This document shows, in pieces, positions 43,891 through 51,915 of a stretch of 64,000 nt of DNA. Where the stretch lies: the NCBI RefSeq assembly GCF_046237015.1, contig NZ_JBJYIN010000010.1, positions 62,001-126,000 on the forward strand, read 5' to 3'. The stretch's first letter is position 1; the number at the start of each line of letters is the position of its first letter. Below the pieces are notes generated by a model. The model was given only the letters and a program-made list of their open reading frames with translations, was not told the DNA's origin and searched no databases. Position numbers and translations under genes: made by a program. The stretch is from JBJYIN01 sp046237015. GTDB taxonomy: Bacteria > Pseudomonadota > Gammaproteobacteria > Enterobacterales > Enterobacteriaceae.

Positions 43891-44585
43891 GCAGCAGACA
43901 CCATCAGATAACCGCGTCCGCGTAAGGTTTTAAACCAGGGGAGCCCATCCTTACGTTCGGGTAACTTGCGGCGCAGATTAGAAATGTGCATATCAATGGC
44001 GCGGTCAAATGGCGTCAGACGCTTACCTAAGACTTCCTGGCTCAGATGTTCGCGTGAAACCACCTGCCCCAGCCGTTGAGCCAGCAGATAAAGCAAGGTA
44101 AATTCTGTGCCTGTCAAATCCAGCACGATGTCGTCAAAACTGGCTTCCTGACGCCCGGGGCTAAGCCGCAAACCATCGACTTCCAGCGTTGGTGCACTGT
44201 TTTCGCTGGCCTGTTGCTGATCTGTCCAGTTTGAACGGCGCAGAATCGCTCGAATACGTGCGACCAATTCACGATCGTTAAACGGTTTTGGCAGATAATC
44301 ATCCGCGCCCAGTTCCAGACCGAGTACGCGATCCAGTTCGCTGCCGCGAGCGGTCAACATAATAACCGGTGTCTGGTGTTGCTGGCGTAGCTCTTTTAAT
44401 GTGTCGATACCATTTTTCTTCGGCATCATCACATCCAGCAAAAGCAGGTCGATTGTATTATCCAATGCGTTTAACGCTTGCTCGCCATCATAGGCGACCA
44501 CGACATTAAATCCTTCCATTTCGAGCAGTTCTTTCAGTAACGATGTCAGCTCTTTATCGTCATCAACCAGCAGGATCTTGTTCAT
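43887..44585 (-). CDS. cpxR: Envelope stress response regulator CpxR
   Basis: A 232-residue OmpR-type regulator. The receiver domain has the phospho-acceptor Asp in DLLLLDVMMPKKNG (about residue 51), then a winged-helix DNA-binding domain ending VSREHLSQEVLGKRLTPFDRAIDMHISNLRRKL. It is divergent from cpxP, with a CpxR box in between. Confidence 0.97.
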   Translation of the reverse strand: MNKILLVDDDKELTSLLKELLEMEGFNVVVAYDGEQALNALDNTIDLLLLDVMMPKKNGIDTLKELRQQHQTPVIMLTARGSELDRVLGLELGADDYLPKPFNDRELVARIRAILRRSNWTDQQQASENSAPTLEVDGLRLSPGRQEASFDDIVLDLTGTEFTLLYLLAQRLGQVVSREHLSQEVLGKRLTPFDRAIDMHISNLRRKLPERKDGLPWFKTLRGRGYLMVSAA

Positions 44586-44639
44586 GTTTTATCTACCTCC
44601 AGGGGCAAAATACGTCATAGATTGGCGGTATTCCATGAC

Positions 44640-44654
44640 TTTACGTAGTTTTAC
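44640..44654 (-). promoter_or_regulatory. CpxR box between cpxR and cpxP
   Basis: The minus strand reads GTAAA-ACTAC-GTAAA, a perfect GTAAA-N5-GTAAA CpxR box, 85-99 bases upstream of the cpxP start. In E. coli this region controls both divergent units. Confidence 0.9.
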
Positions 44655-44738
44655 ATCCTCTGACGCATGTTTGCAGCAAGACAATTAGACTGATGTTCAC
44701 TGATTCACAGAACAGCATACCAAAATGGAGCGTTACCG

Positions 44739-45221
44739 ATGCAACAAGCCACGACGCTATCTCTTGCTTCACTGCTAATGCTGAGTGCTTTCACGGCGTT
44801 TGCGGCAGATGTCGGGCGTGCGTCTGTGAATGGCTGGCATCAGGATGACTCTGCCATGAAACGCATGCACGATCAGCAGGCGATGTTTGATGGTGTGAAG
44901 TTAACCGAGCAACAACGGCAGCAAATGCGCGATCTCATGCATCAGGGGCGCCAGGATGTACCGGCGTTTAATGCAGAAGATGTTGAAACGATGCATAACC
45001 TGGTGACGGCTGGCGCGTTTGATGAAGATGCAGTGCGTAAGCAGATCACTAAAATGATGGAAATACAGGTTGAGCGCCAGGTACAGATGACGCGAGTGCG
45101 CAACCAAATGTACAACCTGCTGACACCAGAGCAGAAAAATGTTCTGGAGCAGAAACATCAGCAACGAATGCAACAAATGGAGCGGCAGATCTCAATGTTA
45201 AATCAGATCCCAGCGCCATGA
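44739..45221 (+). CDS. cpxP: Periplasmic stress adaptor and repressor CpxP
   Basis: A 160-residue exported protein with a signal peptide (about residues 1-22, ending FTAFA) and LTxxQ-family motifs: KLTEQQRQQMRDLMHQ and NLLTPEQKNVLEQKHQQRMQQ. CpxP binds the CpxA sensor domain and misfolded pilins and is degraded by DegP. Strong CpxR control is expected from the box upstream. Its 3' UTR carries the CpxQ sRNA. Confidence 0.95.
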   Translation: MQQATTLSLASLLMLSAFTAFAADVGRASVNGWHQDDSAMKRMHDQQAMFDGVKLTEQQRQQMRDLMHQGRQDVPAFNAEDVETMHNLVTAGAFDEDAVRKQITKMMEIQVERQVQMTRVRNQMYNLLTPEQKNVLEQKHQQRMQQMERQISMLNQIPAP

Positions 45222-45242
45222 TTTGGTCCCAGAGTTAATCCC

Positions 45243-45291
45243 GAGTAGTGAGTGTAGTGTGTAGTGAGAGTAGTAGTCACGTGTAGTAGAT
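45243..45291 (+). repeat. GTAGTG-type low-complexity repeat in the cpxP 3' UTR
   Basis: A purine/T-rich run of irregular GTAGTG and GAGTAGT units fills the space between the cpxP stop and the CpxQ sequence. It contains no ORF. It would be an unstructured RNA spacer upstream of the processing site. Confidence 0.6.
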
Positions 45292-45299
45292 ATACCCTG

Positions 45300-45360
45300 T
45301 TTTTCCTTGCCATAGACACCATCCCTGTCTATTCGCCCTCCATGACGGAGGGCTTTTTTT
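45300..45360 (+). ncRNA. cpxQ: Small RNA CpxQ, processed from the cpxP 3' UTR
   Basis: TTTTCCTTGCCATAGACACC followed directly by ATCCCTGTCT is the conserved 5' half and seed region of CpxQ as I recall it from E. coli and Salmonella. It is followed by a terminator hairpin GCCCTCC / GGAGGGC and seven Ts. CpxQ is released by RNase E from cpxP mRNA, binds Hfq and represses envelope and other mRNAs during Cpx stress. The terminator stem differs in sequence from the enteric version but keeps its shape. Confidence 0.88.
45335..45360 (+). terminator. Rho-independent terminator of cpxP/cpxQ
   Basis: 7-bp GC-rich stem GCCCTCC / GGAGGGC, loop ATGAC, followed by TTTTTTT. Confidence 0.92.
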
Positions 45361-45433
45361 ATGGGTTTTTTATGAAGGTAGTCCGGTGTCACGGTTTGGT
45401 GAATCGCAAAATTTCTTCCGATATCTGTTATCG

Positions 45434-45460
45434 TTTGACTTCATAATTTGACTTCATATT
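45434..45460 (+). promoter_or_regulatory. Direct repeat upstream of hicA, promoter or operator
   Basis: The word TTTGACTTCATA occurs twice at a 15-base step immediately upstream of hicA. Each copy contains TTGACT, a -35-like hexamer. The repeats may be overlapping promoters or the operator of the HicB ribbon-helix-helix domain. Confidence 0.45.
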
Positions 45461-45506
45461 GAAAGTCTCTAGAATGGCTTTAAAAAGTGACGTCATGAGG
45501 CCGGCA

Positions 45507-45782
45507 ATGCAGGAAAAAATAGCCAGTCTGAGAAAAAAACAGCGGGAAACGCTGAATCAGATTTTTAAGATGCCGGTACTTTCTGGTGTTAAATGGTCAA
45601 ATATTGAGTCATTGATTACAGCGTTAGGTGGTGAAATTAAGGAAGGAAGCGGATCGAGAGTGCGGTTTTTACTGAATGGGAGTATTGCTCGATTCCATCG
45701 TCCTCATCCTTCACCGGATACAGATAAAGGCGCGTTGGTCAGCCTGCGTGAATGGCTGGAAAGCATAGGGGTAAAACCATGA
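45507..45782 (+). CDS. hicA: HicA-family toxin
   Basis: A 91-residue protein with the double-stranded-RNA-binding-like HicA fold: GVKWSNIESLITALGGEIKEGSGSRVRFLLNG and a C-terminal LVSLREWLESIGV helix. HicA toxins are mRNA interferases. The usual catalytic His after the GS turn is replaced by Arg (GSR), a variant seen in this sub-group. ATG 45507 is preferred because GAGG lies 6 bases upstream; ATG 45474 and TTG 45459 are in frame upstream. Overlaps hicB by 4 bases. Confidence 0.82.
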   Translation: MQEKIASLRKKQRETLNQIFKMPVLSGVKWSNIESLITALGGEIKEGSGSRVRFLLNGSIARFHRPHPSPDTDKGALVSLREWLESIGVKP

Positions 45783-46141
45783 CGAAAGCACTCAATACAC
45801 CAAATACGATGGTTGTTGCTGGGCAACCAGCCATTATTAGTTATGTCCCTGAAATTGGCATGTTTCGCGGTAAGTTTATTGGCTTATCTGGCTATTGTGA
45901 CTTTGTGGCCGATAGCATTGATGGGCTAAAGCGTGAGGGAGAAATCTCACTACGTGAATATCTTGAAGATTGCCAAGAAATCGGAATCGATCCCTATGAA
46001 CGTGAAGAGAAAGTAAAAACGTTCACTCTCCGCTACCCTGAATCGTTCGGAGAGCGGTTGAGCATTGCTGCCGCTGAACGTCAGGTTTCAGTGAATGCAT
46101 TTATCGTCGAAACACTTAGCGAACGAATGAAACTTGCTTAA
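45779..46141 (+). CDS. hicB: HicB-family antitoxin
   Basis: A 120-residue antitoxin. The N-terminal partial RNase-H-like HicB fold runs from IISYVPEIGMFRGKFIGLSGYCDF to LREYLEDCQEIG, and the C-terminal ribbon-helix-helix domain is KTFTLRYPESFGERLSIAAAERQVSVNAFIVETL. It binds HicA and probably the hicAB promoter. The start overlaps the hicA stop (ATGA). Confidence 0.88.
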   Translation: MTKALNTPNTMVVAGQPAIISYVPEIGMFRGKFIGLSGYCDFVADSIDGLKREGEISLREYLEDCQEIGIDPYEREEKVKTFTLRYPESFGERLSIAAAERQVSVNAFIVETLSERMKLA

Positions 46142-46242
46142 CGATCTCCCGCCACGGCGGGTTTTCTTTTGGTTCATCTCGACAATAAACGTCTTCACGT
46201 TCCCTTCACTTTTGTAGGCGCGATCTCGTTTTCCTGGCAATC

Positions 46243-46510
46243 TATACCCAAAATAATTCAAGTTTCAGGACAAAAACAGCAAAGCGTTTTTGAACAGCGC
46301 TTGCGCTGGCCCCGAAGGGGTGAGGCCATAAGGCCGAATAACGCGGCAAGCGAAGGACAAATTCGTCAGGAACGAATTTGACCAGCCTTTGGCTGGCCTC
46401 AGGTGAGAGACAGGATGTCTCTCATTTCATCCCGATGAGCTTACTTGAGTAAGTGATTCGGGTGACTGAACGCAGCCAACGCACATGCAACTTGAAGTAT
46501 GACGGGTATA
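46243..46510 (-). repeat. ERIC element, 268-bp form with two internal modules
   Basis: Reverse-oriented ERIC with the same ends as the other copies. Relative to the 127-bp unit it carries two insertions. One (about 46262-46340) is at the same place as that in the 196-bp copy, with four hairpins in the same order but other sequences. The other (about 46355-46430) follows the core CTCATCGGGA and holds three more hairpins: GAGAGAC/GTCTCTC, GGCCAGCC/GGCTGGTC-type, CAAATTCGT/ACGAATTTG. It fills the hicB-agp gap. Confidence 0.88.
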
Positions 46511-46536
46511 TCAGGTATTCACGTTGTCCCCATTTA

Positions 46537-47805
46537 TCAGTGCGTCCCTGAAACCAAATCAGAGGTCACTTTCTCAAATGCATCAAATGGACAGAATCCA
46601 TCGGCATTAATCGGGCAATCTTTCAATGCCAGCGTGACGCGCTGCGGTGGGTTGTTACGGTTAAGCTGGGCCAGTGTTTTGATTTGATCGGTAGATTGAT
46701 AAACATATTCCATCTTCAGCCATGTTTTGCCGTTGGTTTTATTTTTCCAGCGCTCGAAAACGATTTTTCCGCCAATCGGTGTGGTTTCAAACTGGTTCGG
46801 TAATGTATAGGGCTTCACACCCAAAGCCGAAAACAGCGATGCCACGTTTGAATCATGTCCGACGAGGAAGGTGAATTTGGGTTTGTCTTGTCCGAAAGCA
46901 TCCTTTAGCGCTTTAACCAGATTAGCGGAGACCTCTTTAGCGACGACCGGTGAGCTAAATACCACGCTGTTGTAATACTCTTTAATTGAGACTAACGATT
47001 CGAACTGCTTATCGTCTTTGATACGTCCCCAAGCCACGTTTTCAATCGGTGCACCTTCATAATATTGAAGAATAAATGCATCTGAAATGGAGGTGCCCGT
47101 TCTCAATGGGCCTGAAACGCCGGGTTCCTGGTTAGCCACAATCTTGATTGATGTGGGGATTGCCGTGAGATCGCACTGTTTATCTTCTTTACAGTTGGCG
47201 GACTCGCTGTAGCGAATGATTTGCGCCATTTGCTGATAAGTGGGTTTCAGACGCTCATTCAATCCTTCAAGACCTTTCTCGCCAGCGGTCTTGTTAATGG
47301 ATTCAATCGCGCGTTGCTTAAATTCCGGGCTACCATCGCGGATGATGGGGTTAAAGGTGGCATCCATCGTACCCAATTTTTCTTTATGGGTGACAGGCAC
47401 GATACAGCCTGGGAAAGCGCCTACTGCGAAATACTGTGCGGTGGCTATCGTGCGTTGCAGGCTGTTCGCGTAGAAATAAACATCTTTATCCGTCGGGCAA
47501 GTATCGGCAGTCAGCAGATGGTTATCGACCAGCCATTCATTAAAATAGTGGCCGAAGTAGGCTTCCAACACGCCGCCGCGGGTCGTCAGCCAGCTACTGG
47601 GGGTATCCCACTGTGGCCAGGCTTCTGGCGTCAATTTACCTAGCGCACTGCTCGGGCTGGCAAGTGGTGCTCTCAATCCATGACGACTAAATACAACGAC
47701 CTGCTCCAGTGCTAGCTCGTCATGACTGTTGTTGTTGGCAAACGTTTCGGTTGAAAACGGTAACAGTAGCGGCAGGCAAAACAGTGCTTTCGTTTTTAGA
47801 GACAT
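46537..47805 (-). CDS. agp: Periplasmic glucose-1-phosphatase Agp (histidine acid phosphatase)
   Basis: A 422-residue exported phosphatase with a signal peptide (about residues 1-23). Catalytic RHGLRAP has nucleophile His42; the proton donor motif is GHDSN at 316-320 (Asp318). Agp-type enzymes have HDSN where phytases have HDTN, which together with GGKIVFERW and the C-terminal CPINADGFCPFDAF supports glucose-1-phosphatase. It releases glucose from glucose-1-phosphate in the periplasm and may have weak phytase activity, useful in plant tissue. Confidence 0.9.
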   Translation of the reverse strand: MSLKTKALFCLPLLLPFSTETFANNNSHDELALEQVVVFSRHGLRAPLASPSSALGKLTPEAWPQWDTPSSWLTTRGGVLEAYFGHYFNEWLVDNHLLTADTCPTDKDVYFYANSLQRTIATAQYFAVGAFPGCIVPVTHKEKLGTMDATFNPIIRDGSPEFKQRAIESINKTAGEKGLEGLNERLKPTYQQMAQIIRYSESANCKEDKQCDLTAIPTSIKIVANQEPGVSGPLRTGTSISDAFILQYYEGAPIENVAWGRIKDDKQFESLVSIKEYYNSVVFSSPVVAKEVSANLVKALKDAFGQDKPKFTFLVGHDSNVASLFSALGVKPYTLPNQFETTPIGGKIVFERWKNKTNGKTWLKMEYVYQSTDQIKTLAQLNRNNPPQRVTLALKDCPINADGFCPFDAFEKVTSDLVSGTH

Positions 47806-48105
47806 TGGGCACTCTCCTCGTTGATGACCAGTTATTTCTTAATGTAAAAAAAGAAAATGCTATAAAACCCAGAATATTTTGGTTAATAGCATCTATTTAT
47901 TTTGTGCCTAAGAGGGGATTCATGACAGTTTGAAACAGGACTGAATCATTAAACTGTGATTCAAACCACGCAATGTCTGTTTCTGGAGATCAGATCGGCC
48001 GGGATTTTAAAGTTTGCAGAAAAAACACGGTTTTAAAAATTGTGAAGGGATACAAACCATGTTAAAAAAGCACGATTTATTATCGATATATCATTAGGGA
48101 CAGAT
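47806..48105. promoter_or_regulatory. Divergent agp / yehI-operon control region with inverted repeat and upstream ORF
   Basis: 300 bases. ACAGTTT (47925-47931) and AAACTGT (47951-47957) form an inverted repeat; overlapping it, TGTGA (47955) with CCACG six bases on gives a weak CRP-like site. A 12-codon upstream ORF lies at 48059-48097. The promoters of agp and of the five-gene operon must both lie here. Confidence 0.45.
48059..48097 (+). CDS. Upstream ORF coupled to the DUF4132 gene
   Basis: ATG 48059 opens MLKKHDLLSIYH and stops at TAG 48095. GAAGGG lies 10 bases before its ATG. The TAG overlaps the AGGGA Shine-Dalgarno (48096-48100) of the main gene, whose own start MLKKLFSLLPIFG resembles the leader peptide. 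The ribosome-binding site plus first codons look like a tandem duplication about 47 bases apart. Translation of this peptide could control access to the main start; expression is unproven. Confidence 0.4.
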   Translation: MLKKHDLLSIYH

Positions 48106-51100
48106 ATGTTAAAGAAGCTATTCAGTCTTTTACCTATTTTTGGTGACAAAGCCGCGACGGCGACGGAAAAGCTGTTACAAGAATCTTTATTACCGCTGGC
48201 AGAATTTGATAAAGCGTTGCCGAATACGGTATTTGATTATGTCATGAAGGGCACCACACCTGAGATTATTTACAAATTAAGTCAACTCGATGCCGATCAG
48301 GTGATTGTTCTATTCGATAAGCCCGGAACGGTTGATTGGTGGCGTGTTCAGAACCATCATTTTAATTCCACTGAGTATAAAAGAATCATAACGCAAGCAA
48401 TAAATGCGCGTTATAAACTCTATTCTATGGTAGGAAAAGGGTTAACGGATGAACAGATAGCCCGTTTTGCAAAGGCATTAGCTGCCGCGTGTCAGGATAA
48501 GAATATAAAACTGATTACGAATGAAGTGCCGAACTGGATGATTTATTTATTGTGTGATGGTTTGTTCTCCACGTTACGCAGTACATCGAGTGAAGATGCG
48601 AAATTGACGTATCGTGATGGCTGGAATGTTCAACTGCTTGCTAATTTAGTTGCTGATGAACAAGGATATAAGGAAGGCGAAAATATTTTATTTGCCATTT
48701 TTGATAGAAAAGAATTAGATGGATTCTATCATGCACATTTGAATATATTTTTTGAACTTCCGGATTTGTCAGAATATATCAAATGTCATGCGCAGTTTGT
48801 TCGCACCACGTTGGTTGAGAAACTTTCTGTCACTGGTTTAATTCATTTGCTAAAATATTTTTCCGGTCAGGAAACGCTGAGTATCTTATTTTCTGATGTG
48901 ATTGTCGCTCTGGCGATGGACCCGCGAAAAACGGTTCGTCATGAAGCCGAGCCTTTACTGAATACGCTTCCTGCTAACGATGTTAAACAACATATGAGTG
49001 ATATGTTGTTTAACGGAACACCGAAGCAACGCGCGCAGGCTGCCGATCTATTCGCACGTCAGGGTGAAAATAAGGCGATTCTAGAACAAGCGTTAACGGT
49101 AGAAAAAAGTAAGTCTGTGATGAAAAGTATCGAGAGCGCCATTATGCGTTTCGATGTTATCGATACGGCACAGGATATTGCATTGCCTGAATTACCTGCG
49201 CTAACGGCACTGGTAGATACACCGTTACCGGAAAGCGTAAAGGATATTCTGGTTGAAAATTTCAATGAGATGCTGGAAAAAGCAAGAGTGGGTGCTGAAC
49301 AAGAAATCGAGCAGAATAAAACGAGTCAGCATCAGTATTCCTGGCAGCAACGGCATTATAAAGAATTACGGAAAATCAGTATTGAACACTGCCGTTCTCT
49401 GTTAAATAAACTGAATGGCGTGGAAGGGCGTCTATCCAGAGAAGATATCAGTATTATTCAATACAAAAAACGTATTCGCAGTTTGCCTGAATTTACACTT
49501 TATCATGCTGCTCGCGTGATATTCTCTGACGAAGACAGAAACTTAGGTTTGAACTCATATCAGATAGAAAATGAGGTGCCAGTAGAGATTTTGGCGACGT
49601 TGGAGCTACGGCAACTGGAAGATGTTTTACAGAAATTAGCGCTCCGCGAACCGGCGAGAATAGTAGCCGCATTGTGTTTAGAGTCATACAATCATGGTCT
49701 GCGGATCTTTCCTAAAACGGAACAACTTTGGCCATTTTTCTCACAATATCCTGATTATATCGGTGAAGCATTGGGATTGTTGCCAAATAAAAGTGAGAAT
49801 AAGTATCGTATATTTGAAATAGGTAATGCTTTTGAGTTGCTTGATAAATTCCCTACTGTTCCTGCACAGTTTATTCCGCGTGTTATGGAATTTGCATTGG
49901 GTGAAAATAAAACTTATCGTCAGGGTGCGCAACAGCTACTCGAAAAATTACCCAATATTCATATCAGCGTACAGGAAAGTCTGCATTCTACGAAACAAGA
50001 AATTCGCATTACAACCGTTGAATGGCTTGCCCGCATAAGGAATAAAGACAGTATTGTACCGCTTTATGCCTTGTTGAAAAAAGAAAAGCGGGAAACCGTG
50101 CGTGCGGCATTATTAGCGGTTTTGGAGCAATTTGGTGAGGATATTTCTCCTTATCTGTCAGAAAAAGTGTTGCGTGATGAAGCATTGAAAGGGTTGAAAG
50201 CAAACCCTCCCGCCAGCATGAGTTGGTTTGATTACGATACGATCCCACCATTGAAATGGGAAAATGGAAAGATCGTTGATGCTGAAATTATTAAATGGTG
50301 GATTATTCTGGCAGTGAAATTAAAAATGCCAGCGGGTAACACGTTATTACACCGTTATGTAGGGCTGTTAGCTAAAGAGAGCCAGCATAAACTTGGTTCA
50401 TTTATTTTACACACCTTTATCGCTCAGGATGTAAAACATCCACCGTTGGAAGAGGCGATGTTGGAGGCGAATAAAGAGGCTCCAGCGCGTTTAAAAAACT
50501 ATCAGTATTGTTTTGAGAAATATGGTGAGTATTACCAGAAGTACGGCAGCTATACGCTGGAGATGGTGATTGAGGAAATAAAGAATGAGGTATTGCAGCG
50601 CTATGTAGGCTCCGCAATCAGCGAGAAGGGCATGCTAGCGCTGATCGGCCATATCGAAGGCCATGTGGCTGTCTCTGCATTGCGTAATTATACGCGTGAT
50701 CATTACCAGCGCCGTTCACAGGTTGAAGCGATGATCAGTGCAATGGCAATTAGCGATGATCCACTCATTATCCAATTGTTACTTTCACTTTCACGTCGTT
50801 ATCGCACTGCTGCTATTCAGGAAAAGGCGCGTGAATTAGTTGAAGGGATTGCCGAGCGTAATGGTTGGAGTGCTGACGAATTGGCCGACCGAACCATCCC
50901 TACGGCGGGGTTGGATGAGACAGGGACGTTAGTGCTGGAATACGGTGAGCGAACCTTTACCGCACGTATGGATAGCAAGCAGCGACTGGTGCTCCTGAAC
51001 CCGGAAGGCAAAGAGATTAAAGCACTGCCTGCCGCGCGTAAAACAGATAATGAAGAGCAGATAAAAGAGACAAAAAAATTATTCTCATCAAGCAAGAAAG

Positions 51101-51849
51101 AGCTAAAACAGGTGATCGATCTGCAAACTGCTCGTCTGCATGAGGCGATGTGCAGCCAGCGGCAATGGCCAAGTGAAGACTGGCGCACCTATATTCTGTC
51201 ACACCCTGTCATGCATCCCCTCATCGAGCGTTTAGTATGGCAAGAGGTGAAAGAAGGACAGGTGATCAACACGTTCCGGCCAACGGATGATGGCTGCCTC
51301 ATTAATCTTGATGATGATGAGATTGAATTATCTGATGGCACGACGATCCAGCTTGCTCATGCGGCTATCGTGGATACGGCAACGAGCAAAGCCTGGTTAG
51401 CGCATTTTAGCGATTATAAAGTGGCGTTTTTATTCTCACAGATGGAGCACACGTTGCCCGATTTCGATCTTAAATTGGTTAAGGTTGAAGATAAAAAAGG
51501 CTGGCTAACCGATACGTTTACGTTGCGCGGGGTGTTAACAAAAATGGGATACCAGCGCGGGCCAGCGGAAGATGGCGGCACGTTTTTCCATTATTACAAA
51601 CATTTCAGCAGTTTGGGTTTGTTCGTTAATATCGGTTTCAGCGGCAGTTACGTGCCGGAGGAAAATATACCCGCTGTGCTGTTTGATTTGAGTTTTGAGA
51701 AAAATCAGCAAAATTACTGGGATCATAACAATCTGGTATTACACGATATTCCTCCCATTCTTTTGGCAGAAAGCTATGCCGATTATCTAAAAGCCGCTCA
51801 GGCCTGTTCTGGATTTGATCCTGATTGGGAAAAGAAAACCCTCTGGTAA
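48106..51849 (+). CDS. yehI: Giant DUF4132 / HEAT-repeat protein, YehI/MolR type
   Basis: A 1247-residue, mostly alpha-helical cytosolic protein without signal or TM segments. Repeated HEAT-like helical pairs are visible (for example RKTVRHEAEPLLNTLPANDVKQHM and RNKDSIVPLYALLKKEKRETVRAALLAVLEQFGE). The C-terminal DUF4132 domain covers about residues 915-1050 (GWSADELADRTIPTAGLDETG, then LPAARKTDN, then HPVMHPLIERLVW). E. coli YehI (1210 aa) is the closest relative I recall; an old link to molybdate metabolism (molR) is weak. It is first in a five-gene operon with an AAA+ ATPase, DUF5682, VWA and SWIM proteins. Function unknown; a scaffold or substrate adaptor is inferred. Confidence 0.85.
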   Translation: MLKKLFSLLPIFGDKAATATEKLLQESLLPLAEFDKALPNTVFDYVMKGTTPEIIYKLSQLDADQVIVLFDKPGTVDWWRVQNHHFNSTEYKRIITQAINARYKLYSMVGKGLTDEQIARFAKALAAACQDKNIKLITNEVPNWMIYLLCDGLFSTLRSTSSEDAKLTYRDGWNVQLLANLVADEQGYKEGENILFAIFDRKELDGFYHAHLNIFFELPDLSEYIKCHAQFVRTTLVEKLSVTGLIHLLKYFSGQETLSILFSDVIVALAMDPRKTVRHEAEPLLNTLPANDVKQHMSDMLFNGTPKQRAQAADLFARQGENKAILEQALTVEKSKSVMKSIESAIMRFDVIDTAQDIALPELPALTALVDTPLPESVKDILVENFNEMLEKARVGAEQEIEQNKTSQHQYSWQQRHYKELRKISIEHCRSLLNKLNGVEGRLSREDISIIQYKKRIRSLPEFTLYHAARVIFSDEDRNLGLNSYQIENEVPVEILATLELRQLEDVLQKLALREPARIVAALCLESYNHGLRIFPKTEQLWPFFSQYPDYIGEALGLLPNKSENKYRIFEIGNAFELLDKFPTVPAQFIPRVMEFALGENKTYRQGAQQLLEKLPNIHISVQESLHSTKQEIRITTVEWLARIRNKDSIVPLYALLKKEKRETVRAALLAVLEQFGEDISPYLSEKVLRDEALKGLKANPPASMSWFDYDTIPPLKWENGKIVDAEIIKWWIILAVKLKMPAGNTLLHRYVGLLAKESQHKLGSFILHTFIAQDVKHPPLEEAMLEANKEAPARLKNYQYCFEKYGEYYQKYGSYTLEMVIEEIKNEVLQRYVGSAISEKGMLALIGHIEGHVAVSALRNYTRDHYQRRSQVEAMISAMAISDDPLIIQLLLSLSRRYRTAAIQEKARELVEGIAERNGWSADELADRTIPTAGLDETGTLVLEYGERTFTARMDSKQRLVLLNPEGKEIKALPAARKTDNEEQIKETKKLFSSSKKELKQVIDLQTARLHEAMCSQRQWPSEDWRTYILSHPVMHPLIERLVWQEVKEGQVINTFRPTDDGCLINLDDDEIELSDGTTIQLAHAAIVDTATSKAWLAHFSDYKVAFLFSQMEHTLPDFDLKLVKVEDKKGWLTDTFTLRGVLTKMGYQRGPAEDGGTFFHYYKHFSSLGLFVNIGFSGSYVPEENIPAVLFDLSFEKNQQNYWDHNNLVLHDIPPILLAESYADYLKAAQACSGFDPDWEKKTLW

Positions 51850-51859
51850 TCCGTTTATG

Positions 51860-51882
51860 AAGCCAGCAGCCAGTGCTGGCTT
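51860..51882 (+). terminator. Stem-loop between yehI and yehL
   Basis: Perfect 9-bp stem AAGCCAGCA / TGCTGGCTT with loop GCCAG and only three Ts after it. It starts 11 bases after the yehI stop and is probably a partial terminator that sets the ratio of the DUF4132 protein to the downstream ATPase complex. Confidence 0.6.
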
Positions 51883-51915
51883 TGCTCATTATTTTGTGGC
51901 GAAAGAGATCCAAGC

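Noticed and set aside
47955..47970. CRP site controlling agp and the yeh operon
   Set aside because: Only one half-site is good; kept as a weak note in the control region rather than as a separate feature.
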